Shown: in pieces, positions 12,101-21,990 of the stretch
Position numbering within the stretch: the first letter of the stretch is position 1
Layout: each line of letters opens with the position of its first letter
Assembly: GCA_036897625.1 (NCBI GenBank)
Contig: JAYMTA010000432.1
Location: 1-28,924, forward strand
DNA: 28,924 nucleotides
DNA from: Pelargonium cotyledonis
Taxonomy: Eukaryota; Streptophyta; Magnoliopsida; Geraniales; Geraniaceae
Reading direction: 5' to 3'
Notes under the pieces: model-generated
Databases searched by the model: none
What the model saw: only the letters and a program-made list of their open reading frames with translations
What the model was told of the DNA's origin: nothing
Position numbers and translations under genes: made by a program

Positions 12101-12551
12101 GTTCTGTTACCTCCATCAACCTCCTCTATACTATAAGCATATTGGAAGCCTTAGAGCTTGTTTAGTTGTGGAGAATTACTCCAATTTTTAGAAAACATTT
12201 TCTTAAAAACTGGAAAAATAAAAACATGCTCTTGTAATCATTGTTCATTCATCACTTTCCCAATGTCGTTAATTACATAGGAGTGTGTGATAAAGTAGTT
12301 AATGGCACCATGTCATTGGAAGTAATTTATTTGTTGGTTACGTAGTGAGTGAGTATTTGTTTTGGTTACAAAGAGTGAGGCAAATTTATATGGGTTATTT
12401 GACATCGTTCTTATAAATGTTGTGGCAGAAACTGAAGGTTGAAATTGTAGAGAAAGAGAAGAAAGATGAGGAGGTTGTGGCTATGGAAACAGAGAAAGTT
12501 GCAGACAGTTCAACTCCTCCTCACAAAAGAATGGTTGTTGATTCTTGTTGA
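3146..12551 (+). CDS. FKBP62-like: ROF1/FKBP62-like peptidyl-prolyl isomerase with three FKBP domains and TPR
   Basis: Large plant FKBPs of this type are Hsp90 co-chaperones linked to heat response. Exons: 3146-3347, 3597-3683, 3765-4022, 4174-4254, 4362-4442, 4541-4735, 9163-9252, 9361-9536, 10038-10169, 10297-10443, 11381-11508, 11599-11713, 12429-12551. All introns are GT-AG, phases agree, and the product is 604 aa (Arabidopsis ROF1 is about 550). Domains: acidic N-terminus 1-40; FKBD1 about 63-150 (VGTLLDGTKF, GYGDSG); FKBD2 about 180-270; FKBD3 about 299-390 (AKLEDGTVFEKKG); TPR about 400-525 (KKKEEGNLLFKNGKY, LNGAAC, VKALYRRAQAY); charged tail 565-604 rich in K and E. The start at 3146 was chosen because upstream codons do not match the family. 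Oddities: the active-site Trp of the FKBP fold is Leu in all three domains (L103 in FKBD1), the Asp after F80 is Tyr81, and intron 6 is 4.4 kb of repeats. The weakest splice site is the acceptor at 10037 (TTTGTCAAAAAG). Orthology to ROF1 itself versus a divergent paralogue is unsettled. Confidence 0.93.
5280..6130. repeat. Diverged tandem duplication, unit about 430 bp
   Basis: Copy 1 (about 5280-5705) and copy 2 (about 5708-6130) share, in the same order, TGAGAGTGAAA, AGAAGGAAGAATGACTAC, TTACTATTGCAAG, AAATCCCCATC, GGAAAACTCTTCCTTGTCA, AGATTATTCGCTTTTGAA, and a shared end of GGTCGT(C/T)ATATGATATAACACA. The offset between matching blocks is about 428 bp at the start and slightly less at the end. 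The copies differ by many substitutions and small indels, so the duplication is old. No coding content is recognised. Confidence 0.85.
6533..7056. repeat. LTR-like direct repeat, copy A
   Basis: It aligns along its whole length with 8179-8676. Shared blocks in order: TGATGCAC, TTCCACCC, GTACGTGTTAAG, CACTAGAATTC, AAGATAAGTAT, CTTGATCATGATCTTG and TACATGTAGCAT. Copy A carries an internal repeat of TGTGGCTCCTTAA (near 6860 and 6892). A pair of ~0.5-kb direct repeats 1.65 kb apart fits the two LTRs of a small or deleted retroelement. I found no primer binding site or clear target duplication. Confidence 0.65.
7057..8178. mobile_element. Remnant interior between LTR-like repeats
   Basis: About 1.1 kb lies between the two direct repeats. 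Two short coding-like stretches are visible on +. One at 7621-7761 is acidic and contains PPLPFDVDPKVIADLELDEY. The other, at 7850-8089 (79 aa), contains WFDDYPCFKECVNF and HGSRIGLFALTKRLGG. I recognise neither, and both are too short to be functional genes. Their amino-acid texture looks like decayed coding sequence rather than random AT-rich DNA, which fits a degenerate non-autonomous or truncated element. Confidence 0.4.
8179..8676. repeat. LTR-like direct repeat, copy B
   Basis: This is the partner of 6533-7056. It contains ACCCAAGGGGTATTTATAGG near 8453-8472, a TATA-like site of the kind seen in plant LTR promoters; the same site is degraded in copy A. Divergence between the copies looks substantial (many substitutions and indels by eye), so either the insertion is old or these are two independent solo copies. 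Confidence 0.62.
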
Positions 12552-12612
12552 AATATTATTTTGTGAATTTTTGGACTTGTAGATCTAATATATACCTGAA
12601 GCAATGATTTGC

Positions 12613-12725
12613 TATATTATATATATCAGTTCATGAAACTATATATATAATATAAGCCCTCACCATTGGTTACTGTTTTGAGAATACCTTTCTATTCTCA
12701 AAACAGAAACCATATTATATATTTT
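12613..12725. repeat. Two adjacent foldbacks in the FKBP 3' flank
   Basis: The first, 12613-12654, is an AT-rich near-palindrome of two 21-bp arms (TATATTATATATAT...ATATATATAATATA) with three mismatches. The second has 14-bp perfect arms, CTGTTTTGAGAATA at 12673-12686 and its complement at 12693-12706, around the loop CCTTTC. Its pairing extends imperfectly into GGTT/AACC. Both lie 60-160 bp after the FKBP stop codon, so they may form stems in the 3' UTR or be a decayed foldback transposon. Confidence 0.75.
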
Positions 12726-14085
12726 TAGAGCTTTGTCTGTAATGATAATGGAGAGAAACACTTGTCAAATATAGTTGCCTCTTATTTTTCAACCATCCAT
12801 ATTGTATGCCATTCTACTTTTACCCAGTGTTTTGAAAACCGTCCCGGAGATCGATCCGGTTAGGTCATCGGGTCAGTAAATTTTATATTAAATAAATATT
12901 ATTATGTTTAAGAGTTTGGTCTAGAACCTAAATCCAAATTGAAACCCCTGTTACTGCTAGCTCTATTAATCTGTATCAGATTCAGAATATGAAGATCTAG
13001 ATCATGATTCTATTTCTGACGGCGTGGTTTCACTGCCAGTGGAATCAGCTACAAAGCTGCACAACATCCACGCCTCTTTGAAGTCCTATTTTATTTTATT
13101 TTATTAGATCGATGACGTTGACCGAATCAATAGTATAAATGAAAATTAAGAGGTGTTGAATCACAGGAGAAGAATAATCAACGATCCGAAAATAGAAAAC
13201 TCAACCAAAACATAACTAGTTTTGATTTGGATTAAAGTGATTTGAAAAAGTTGAATCAAATTAAACAAGCAAGTTAGAAAGAATAAATGAAGATAAAATA
13301 TACTAGGGATTAGGGTTTGTTGTAAGGGTTAATGAGTATGGAACCATCACCCATGAACTAATATGAGCACACAATTCTACATAATTAATGTTTTCTGAGT
13401 AGATGCCTATCACTTCTAACCTAATTGATCATTTGCAGAAGGCTCGGACAAGTTTAAGTCGTTGACCTAAATTCACGTCTCATATTAATACTAATTTCTA
13501 TCTCTATGCGATTATCTAGTACTTTCAATTGATCAGGAGAGCGAATCATATCTCTCAAGTCTAGTTTGTTGACCTACGGACAATATAAAATCTCTTCTAT
13601 ACAAACATTAAACTTAAATCAACTGAAGTTCCTACGAACTAACATTTATAAAACAATAGGAACGAAACCACTAAAAAAAGACAAAAGAGAACAACATAAT
13701 AAATTAAAAGGCTATTATGGAATATGACGAATGAGAAAACGGTTAGTACAATTTTGTGCAGACTTTTGACTTGTGTTTGATGACATGAAGGAAGTAGGAA
13801 GAGAAATAAATATGACAATGCAAAGAGAAAAGAAGTATGAGTAGCACTTTGAAAAGAAGGAACAAGAAAACAAATTGCACAAATGTTGGGCACAAAACTT
13901 ATGGATAAACTACTTAAATGACCGCCCAACAATTAGGATCCCTCCATTTTGTTACATGAATTAAATTTAGGTCATTTTGAATTCTGAACTATGCGTTATG
14001 TAGGTTATTTTTCTATCAAAATTAACAGTGCGACACAACTAGTTAATTAAAAACTATATTTTATATCCTATAATAGCATACATGA
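12726..14085. other. Intergenic between FKBP and UTP4, repeat-like
   Basis: No gene was found. Around 12831-12880, GTTTTGAAAACCG followed by CCGG-rich sequence resembles a common plant repeat edge, probably a DNA transposon remnant. A short TTTTA tandem run lies at 13088-13106. The stretch at about 13200-13640 reads like dispersed repeat but has no ends I can define. The minus-strand open frame at 13639-13932 is F/L/S-rich and shows no family features. Confidence 0.4.
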
Positions 14086-14086
14086 C

Positions 14087-14345
14087 TTTTTTTTTGGAAA
14101 CGAAATAACCTACTTTCATTAATCAATACCCAAAAGTTTAGATACAACCAGAAATACTAGAACATCCAAACCGAACCAGACATAGAAATAACAATCCGAA
14201 TAAACTCTTAAAGTCCTAAATCGTTGATCAAAAACACCAATTAAGACGTGAACTGTCTCGTTCATGAAAGACTTAACCAAAACAATGTATTTTTGATTAG
14301 TATGATTTAAAATTTGACAAAATAAACTAGGATTGTATGCAAAAT
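14087..14345 (-). mobile_element. 5'-truncated LINE-like 3' end
   Basis: Read on the minus strand, the sequence ends in ATTAATGAAAGTAGGTTATT, then TCGTTTCC and a run of nine A (the T run at 14087-14095 on +). This ending is typical of plant non-LTR retroposons. Upstream minus-strand codons give F/L/V/Y-rich text (YVWFGLDVLVFLVVSKLL) that looks like a decayed reading frame. The left boundary is the poly(A). The right boundary is uncertain, and I found no convincing target duplication for it. Confidence 0.5.
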
Positions 14346-14406
14346 AAAATAGAGTCCAATCCTTCTCTAAAAAAAAAAAAAAAAAAAAAAAAATAGAGTC
14401 CAATCC
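14346..14406 (+). mobile_element. Minimal poly(A) retroposed insertion with 17-bp target duplication
   Basis: The 17-mer AAAATAGAGTCCAATCC occurs at 14346-14362 and again at 14390-14406. Between the copies lies TTCTCT followed by a pure A run. A direct repeat of this size with a poly(A) tail immediately before the second copy is what LINE-type target-primed reverse transcription leaves, here with almost no body. Replication slippage in the A tract could also duplicate the flank. Confidence 0.6.
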
Positions 14407-14506
14407 AAACACAAAAATGGCGGTTAGCCCGTTGCATGACTCGACCCGAAACAAACCCAAAAAAAAAAAAAAAAAGTGTGGTTCGGGTCAGCTGTTGCTG
14501 TGAGCC

Positions 14507-14545
14507 CTAAGCGCTTAAACCCTGAAAACCTAAACACCTTCGTCA
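14507..14545 (+). promoter_or_regulatory. UTP4: Telo-box-like motif in UTP4 promoter/5' UTR
   Basis: TTAAACCCTGAAAACCTAAA lies about 100 bp upstream of the UTP4 start codon. AAACCCTGA differs by one base from the plant telo-box AAACCCTA(A), which is common just upstream of genes for translation and ribosome assembly. The match with the gene's role supports it, but the motif is imperfect. Confidence 0.4.
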
Positions 14546-14628
14546 TTCACTGTCATGCCCTCCTCGCGTCTCTCTTTTTCGTCTTCTTCGTCTTCACAGC
14601 AGAAGCTACCCTGAAAATTCCAGCAGAC

Positions 14629-17600
14629 ATGCTTCAAGCTTACATCACCCACTCCAAGGACATCGTCTGGACGCCTTCTCCAGTAGTTGCCCTAGCCACC
14701 AGCGTCGACGATTCCCAAGTCGCCGCCGCTCGCGACGATGGCTCGCTCGAGGTTTGGCTCGTCTCCCCCGGCGCCGTCGGCTGGCACTGTCTCCTGGTAC
14801 TCACAAACTGAAGTCAATTCTGCTACTATATGTTTTGATTGTACACGCATCGTTTTTGAATTTGTTTGTTGCTCTCACATGTAGACGATTCACGGTGATC
14901 CTATTTCTAGAGTTTCTTCGCTTGTCTGGTGCCGCGTAAGCTCCAACGACCCTCCTTGTGGTCGCTTGTTTTCGTCTAGCATCGATGGGACTGTTTCGGA
15001 GTGGGATCTTTTTAATTTAAAGCAAAAGGTACAGTCTTTAGTTGTCTTGTTTACTATGCAGAAGCTGATCTATATTCTTCTAAGCTCAGTGAACACTGAA
15101 TACTCATTTCTAGTAACTTAGATTTTTATACTTCAGACTGAAAAAAACTGCATAATCTTGTTTTTTGTGAATCTTTTAGCTGGGCTGTAAACTTCATAAT
15201 GTTGCATTTGTGGGAATAATGATTAGAATTTAAGTTTGTTCTGCTCATGTTGTTGTCTACCCCTGTTTCTGTTTCTCGCTATTGAAGAATCATTAGTTAG
15301 TTTTATGATACAACTGGGATTTGCCATTTGCCGGTATCAGCCACTTACATACTATATGTGATATGCAGATTGTGTTGGATACTATTGGGGTTTCAATCTG
15401 GCAGATGGCTTTGGCACCTCTTACTAGTCCAGTTAATATGGACCAGAAGTTGGAGAATATTGCGAATGGGCATTCAAAGAATAAAGTTATAGATGCCGAT
15501 GACCATGATACTAGTGAAAGTGAAGGAGACTCAGACACAGAAGAGCTTCAAGATCAATCATCTTTTGAAAATTTGCATGTGGCACTTGGTTGTGATGATG
15601 GCTGTGTCAGATTATACAGTATCTTAGACTCAGATGAGTTGGTTTACTACAAATCGTTCCCTAGGGTCAGTGGTGAGATACCTATACCTTTATGTCTATG
15701 TTTCGTGAATTTCTTTGCTTGATGTTTTAAGCTGACCATATCTTAATACATTTGGTTCCCAGGGCGTGTATTGAGTGTAACCTGGAGTACGGATGCAAAG
15801 ATGATATATTCAGGGAGTAGTGATGGGTAAGTAATGCTCTTGAAATTGGTAGTTTAAGGCTACCAATTTCTAAATTGACATTCAATTGAAGTAATGTGAT
15901 TAACAATACAATTGAATACAATTAAACCAGAATGGTTGGCCTTTATGCACATCATTAAGCAAAACTTTTGATTGCGATCTATAAAATGGTCTGAAAGTAT
16001 ATCACTACTCCCTAGAACTTCTGGGCGACAGCAGGAAAGTGCTTGCTAGGTAACTTGCTTTCAAATTGATGTATGGTCTTGGCATTTTTTCTCTACACGT
16101 GTACTAGAAGAACACGTCAATTGCCTTCGGATGTTGAGGCCAAGATGTTTGATGTGTTGTTATCACAATGAATTTGGTCACTTTTGTTGGTATAAAAAGG
16201 TTATTGATAGATTACGCTAAATGGATTAGTGAAGAGTTGTGATGAGTAGAGCTTTCAGCTTATTTCCACTATCAGGTTGTTGCTCTTCTCAGACAGGGTT
16301 ACTACTTACTAGAAGATTTAATGTACTGATATTTTTATATTGAATTCCTATCACTCGATATCCACTTTTTATTATTTCTTATGATTCATGCTGGTGACTA
16401 TCTAAAGCACATACCTTATTTGAATTTTCTGCAGGTATATAAGATGCTGGGATGCAAAAACAGCTCATGAGATATACAGGATAACTGTTGGGCTCGGAGG
16501 TTTGGGTAGCAAGTCTGAAGTTTGTGTGTGGTCACTGATTGCTCTGAGGTAGTGCTACTTATAATGAAGTTGCTTATTTGCAGATGCTTATGTTTCTCCT
16601 TATTTAATGAAATTTTGGTAGCTACTTGCTGATAATTTTGTGTTTATTTTAGATCTGGAACAATTGTTAGTGGAGATAGTACGGGTAGTGTTCAATTTTG
16701 GGATGGCCAGCATGGAACACAACTAAAGGCACATACTTTTCACAAGGGTGACGTGAATGCTCTGGCAGCAGCTCCTAGCCATAATAGGGTTTTCTCTGCA
16801 GGTTCTGACGGGAAGGTATTATGCTCTTGTCCTTCTAATGATGAAATTCTAGAGAATGTGTTATTGCAATTTCCTAATTTTGCACGTCCCGTACAATTGT
16901 GTATAATTGAAAATTTTGTGTGGCTCCTTTATTCTCCATTTGGATTCTTGGATTCCATTTGAAATTATTTGCTTGAGCCAATTCCAATATTTGGATGCAC
17001 AAAAATTTGGATTTGGCTCAAATCTGTAGCAATTCAAAATAAGCCTGTGACATGAGATTTGAAATGACAACCTTTCATTATTTGAAATTCTATGGTTTTC
17101 CAAGCATTACATTGTATTTGAAATATAACATTTCAAATCAACATACCAATCAAGAATTTCAAATCAAATCCAAAAACAACGCAATCTCAAGTAATTTTCA
17201 ACGGCTTCTTCCCTTTATCTGTACTCTGTAGAGTTGGTTTTCTGCCATTTCACAAATAACTTTGGCTTCTTTTTGTAGGTTATTCAGTACAAACTCTCAA
17301 GTAGTAAAGATGTTGTCAGCGATGATTTAATTTCTGTGGTAAGGAAGAAATGGGTTTATATTGGTCATGTACAAGCTCATACACATGATATTAGGGCTTT
17401 GACTGTTGCAATTCCAATCAGCCAAGAAGGTGTGCTATGATTTTCTGTCTTTGTTTTTTTATCTCTCACCTATGTTGTATGTGCTCATGAGCGATGCTTT
17501 TGAAGTCTATTTTCCTTTAGTTCTTCTCTCTTCTGTTGTTGGAAGGATAATAGTGGCAAATTGCATACATTCATCAAGAGAGGGTAGTTCATATCTCTTT

Positions 17601-20600
17601 AGATTAGATTAGTGAGAGAAATTTAAGATTGAGTGGCATTCGGTAAATACTCTCATAATTTGTTATATGGTGTCCAATATTGGGGTACGGTGATAATTTG
17701 CTGGCTGAATTGGAAAATGGAGTGGGCACTTTGTGGTTGCGAGGCACTGCTTTTCCAATGGAGTTTGTAAGCTTATCTCTCCAAGATGGTAGCCCTGGTT
17801 ACCCTGCCATGTATCAGTACTTTACGTTGTGATGTTGCAGCAGAAAATCTGATTAAGAGATTCTGTTGTGATTTGGTGTTTTATGTGTCCAAAGTGTTGG
17901 ATCTTTTGTGTATGTGCCAAAAGTATTATAATGTTGGATCTGCCCCCTTCAAAAAAAAAAATGTTGGATCTTCTGTAACAGCATATCTGATTGCTATGTT
18001 GTTTGTACCCGGTAAAAACTTGTGAGGTCCATGTAATTTGGATGTAAAGTTAGTGGTTAGCGCAGTGGGGCATAGAAGTAATGATACTACAACACAGAAA
18101 ATCAGATCTCTACGCATGATATTAAATATTTTTAAGGGGTGTTGGCAGAGACTTGTGCATGGGGTGCTTCAGCTGTACCAAAATAATTATTCTTGGTTTC
18201 TTTCAAAGTTCTCTTCTAAGTGCCCCACATTTCATTTAGGGATTTTTATTTAATGGTTGTTTCGTAAAACTTGTCACTATTGCCTGCAAACGTGTCTCAT
18301 TACCTTTTCTTGCTTATTGAATTATTGTCCTCTTAATTGCAGATGCGGTACCAGATGAAAATGTCAAAAGATTTCGTCGCAAAAAGAAGCCCATTGACTT
18401 TACTTATCATAAGTGGGCCCATTTGGGTATCCCAATGCTTATCTCGGCTGGTGATGACACTAAGCTCTTTGCTTACTCTGTCAATGAGTTCGCTAAGTTC
18501 TCTCCACATGATATCTGCCCTGCTCCTCAGAGAGTTCCCATTCAACTAGTTCTTAATACAGGTTTCAAACAGATATCATTGCTTCTTGTCCAAACTCCTG
18601 ATACGATAAATATTCTATCTGTTAGCTTGAAAAATGGTGTTGCTCCTGATGTCAGCACTGGCCATGTCAAAAGCCATGCAACTACAGTGCTTGCAGCAAA
18701 AGTTAGTTGTAAGGCACATCGGAAGATTGTATGCAGCGCCATATCCCCTTTAGGGTCGTTTTTTAGTTATTCAGACCACGTGAAACCTAATATGTACGAG
18801 TTGAAGTGGGATGTCAAAAGTTTGAAGAAGGATGGCAAAATCAAATGGATTTTAGATAGAAAGCAACTTCCTAAAGAACTACCATTTGCCCATTCCATGG
18901 TTTTTAGTTTTGACTCCTCTCGGTTGATGATTGCAGGACATGATAAAAGGATATATGTAAGTCAACCCTTTCAACTATAAGACTCTTGTTCTTTCGTTGC
19001 ATTCAGTTATTAACATTGGTTAAAGTGATATATATATATATATATATATATTTTGTTTCAGTTATCTTTTTTTAATTGGGCCGGGTAAATGTATGTTATT
19101 ATACTATATGTTCTTTATTGCTTTTATTTCTATATTTTGGCTGTTACTGCAGGTCGTGGATGTTACAAACTCTCAACTCTTACATACATTCACACCTTGC
19201 CGTGAGGAACCTGACAAAGAATTGCCACCTAGTGAGCCTCCCATAACAAAAATGTTTACTAGTTCTGATGGGCAGTGGCTAGCTGCTGTCAACTGCTTTG
19301 GAGATATATATATTTTCAATTTGGAAATACAAAGGTGCGAAGTGACCAATGATTTTTATTTTATTTTATTGTACTGTGTTTTTTTCATGAATGAGTTTAT
19401 AGGTTTGTGGTGTGCTGTTTGCTAAATTTCTTACTTGTTTATCTTTTGCATTGAAAAAACATTCATAGATATTTTTTCTTATTATTGTTTATTGCTCAAT
19501 ATGCAAAATGAATATTGTATTTACTTTATACCTCATATAGGATTGGTAACTGAATCTGTGGGTTCGTGGGGTATTATGATTAGTTATGCCTCCTAATTCC
19601 TTGCAAGTGCAGCAAATTTTTAGTTGACTGTATATTGTGTGATATAGAGTTCATGGTCAATGCTTTTCATCTTGTTGACTATTAATTCATTCTTATGGGT
19701 GAGTCGTTGCGTGACAGATTTTTGTTTTTTAGTTATCTTTATCAGATTCTGATGTTGGCTGTTAATTGTATATTTTTTAATATCATCATTGGACATGTAA
19801 ATATTTTATGAGCTTGAGTACAATTAATTTAAATTTTGTGAAACAGGCAACATTGGTTCATATCAAGGTTGAATGGTGCTTCTGTAACAGCTGGTGGTTT
19901 CCCTCCTCAAAATAGCAACGTGCTTATCGTAACTACGTCGTCAAATCAGGTTTATGCATTTGATGTGGAGGCTAAGCAGCTGGGAGAATGGTCAATGAGG
20001 CACACATTTGTTTTGCCTCGGAGATTCCAAGAATTTCCAGGAGAAGTTATTGGTCTGTCTTTCCCAGCAGCATCTAATTCAACCGTTGTCATTTATAGTG
20101 CCAGGTAAATTTTATTAACTCTTTGTATGTACATAGTTGAGATGCAACTCATTGTTGGAGTTTTAACTGCACATTCAAGGCATTCATGGATTTGAACTAT
20201 CAGTGTTTTCCTGGGTTAGATCTAGAAGTTGATTGGCGGACTCATTTATTTTGTCTATGTCCAAGGTCTTGCAGTGGTGCTTATTTTCAGTTAGCTAGGC
20301 CCTTCGTTGACCTGGTGTGTTCTTAGGAACTAGGAGTGGATCTAGTGTCATAGTTGCCATCATCTATGCTGATAGCGCATGTAACTGTCTTGATTCCACG
20401 GGGTGTGCTCTCAAGTTGCGCCAAAGTAGTCATTTTTCATATCCTTGGCGTCTTAATTGTTTTAAATAATATGATTAGTGGTTGATGATACATGATCAGT
20501 GTTTCTAGTGCAAGCCTAGTAAGTTGAAATAAGTGCTATGAAGTATCCATGAAAGATGTCATAAAAAGAAGAAAGATTCCACTGATAAACTTAGCTGATG

Positions 20601-21096
20601 GCAACTACTTCCATGTTTTGTAAATTTGCTATTGAATTTATCTCTTGTATATATATAAATTTGCTAAGCATTTGCACCTGATATTCACAATGCAGTATAG
20701 ACAATCTTTTGTAATTGAGATCTAATGTGGGACATTGCTTTGTGGTTCAGGGCAATGTGCTTGATTGACTTCGGGATGCCAGTGGATCGTGATGATGACT
20801 GTGAATTGACAAACGGTGAATTGACAAACGGCGAATTGACAAATGGTCTAGATTCCGCTTTGAAAAGAAAGATACAATCTGTTAATGGTAGTAGACTGAA
20901 GCGCAAGTTGAAAGAAGCTTCCTTAGAGACTAAACTGATTGGTAGGAAGAATTTTGAATTTTATGCATTCAGGAATCCTGTTTTATTTATTGGACACCTA
21001 TCTCAAAGTTGTGTCCTAATCATAGACAAACCTTGGTCGGATGTGGTTAGAACATTTGAAGCCCCACCTGTACACAGACATATTTATGGGACATAA
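14629..21096 (+). CDS. UTP4: UTP4/Cirhin homologue (POPCORN), WD40 small-subunit processome protein
   Basis: UTP4 belongs to the t-UTP/UTP-A complex of the U3 snoRNP, which acts in the nucleolus in early 18S rRNA processing. The plant orthologue is POPCORN. Exons: 14629-14796, 14885-15028, 15369-15672, 15763-15826, 16435-16548, 16653-16815, 17279-17429, 18343-18956, 19153-19334, 19847-20104, 20751-21096. All are GT-AG and in phase, giving 835 aa, close to the plant family length. Diagnostic stretches: [20 protein letters not shown] near the start, [106 protein letters not shown] and the C-terminal RHIYGT. WD40 repeats cover most of the protein. An acidic run ([13 protein letters not shown], about 150-163) and a basic run (RFRRKKKP, about 379-386) match nucleolar placement. 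The start at 14629 aligns with family N-termini. The C-terminal tail has a 15-nt repeat (see separate entry). No defects were seen. Confidence 0.95.
16939..17177. repeat. MITE-like foldback in UTP4 intron 6
   Basis: The left end (TTTGGATT...CCATTTGAAATTATTTG, 16939-16971) is roughly the inverse of the right end (GAATTTCAAATCAAATCCAA, 17154-17173). ATTTGAAAT/ATTTCAAAT recurs about six times in between, in both orientations. A small inverted-repeat element of about 240 bp would explain this. The ends are degenerate and no target duplication is obvious. Confidence 0.4.
17430..18342 (+). other. UTP4 intron 7, 913 bp
   Basis: This is the largest intron of the gene. It contains a run of ten or more A at about 17951-17961, with ATGTTGGATCT on both sides of it (near 17931 and 17961), a small local duplication. 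No gene or complete element is seen. Introns 4, 9 and 10 (about 500-650 bp each) are likewise empty of recognisable features. Confidence 0.7.
19028..19051. repeat. (AT)n microsatellite in UTP4 intron 8
   Basis: About twelve uninterrupted TA dinucleotides lie some 75 bp after the exon 8 donor. They are non-coding. Confidence 0.9.
20803..20847 (+). repeat. UTP4: Three 15-nt coding repeats (ELTNG) in UTP4 exon 11
   Basis: Three consecutive units translate as ELTNG, at residues about 739-753. The copies differ only at the third positions of the Asn and Gly codons. They fall in the divergent, probably disordered linker after the last WD40 repeat, where family members vary in length. Confidence 0.95.
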
Positions 21097-21788
21097 GTGG
21101 CTCCTGAATTACACAGATGTATACAGCCTACAAGGAAGAGTTGAAATGCAGCAAAATTAGATCCCTTTTTTACAACTTTGAGTCACTTTTTGCCCTGTGA
21201 TCACTGGGGGTCAATAGAGCATGTATTGTATTCAAATGTTTTTGTTAAATGTGTTCAACTAGTTTTCATTTCCTGTTTTAACCAATTTGGTCTATTTTGC
21301 TGTTCTCTTACAAATTGTGAATTGATCAACATTGCAAAAATCTAGGCCATGTGCTACTGAGCACAGTTGGATTGATTCCTGTATTATAGAGTTCCCATTA
21401 TTAATGAATGATGAATATTTGTGTCCAAGAGGTGTAGGAACAGAATTGGAAGAATCTCCGGACCCCTCCTCTCCCTGCAAATCTAACTGGTATTTTGCCT
21501 ATTGATTCCAACCTGTCTATTCCGGCCATTGTCCTGACCTTATCCTTCCCACATGCCCTTTCTCTTTACTCCATGGAAGTTTGACCTTGAGATAAATAAC
21601 TTCAAACCACACTTGTAGTCATGACATGGTTTAACAAAGTCAAGAGAACTTGAGAGTTGTAACAATTTATTCCAAGTTTTTTTTTGTTTTTGTGTTGTTT
21701 TGTTGTTGCTGCTGATGCTTGCTGAAGGTAGCTATTTATATGTTGGGTGTGTAAATGATATATATTGCATAGCAACCTTCCGCTGATG
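21097..21788. other. UTP4 3' UTR and downstream intergenic sequence
   Basis: No gene is seen. The stop codon at 21094-21096 is followed by T-rich sequence consistent with a 3' UTR of a few hundred bases. A T-rich tract (TTTTTTTTTGTTTTTGTG) lies near 21679-21695, just before the GC-richer repeat island. Confidence 0.6.
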
Positions 21789-21990
21789 TTCGTTCCCACA
21801 GATTGTTGTTCTCACATATGTTCATTTCCGCAGAGGTGCATGACCGCGAATATCCATTCCCGCGGAGTTACAAGACTGCAAATATCCATTCCTACTGAGG
21901 TTCAAGACGTAGATGTCCATTCCCGGAGGTACAAGACAACAAATGTCCATTCCCGCATTGGTTCGTTACCGCAGATGTCCATCCTCGTGA
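21789..21990. repeat. 31-bp degenerate minisatellite, about seven units
   Basis: The core TCCATTCC recurs at 21853, 21885, 21916, 21947 and (as TCCATCCT) 21978, with earlier diverged units near 21789 and 21822. Spacing is 31-32 bp. Between cores the units share a GAGGT-CAAGAC-like spacer and a GATGT or AATAT lead-in. Copies differ by several bases each. Confidence 0.85.

Noticed and set aside
14119..14460. 113-aa minus-strand protein
   Set aside because: It runs through a poly(A) tract (poly-F) and LINE debris; it is not a gene.
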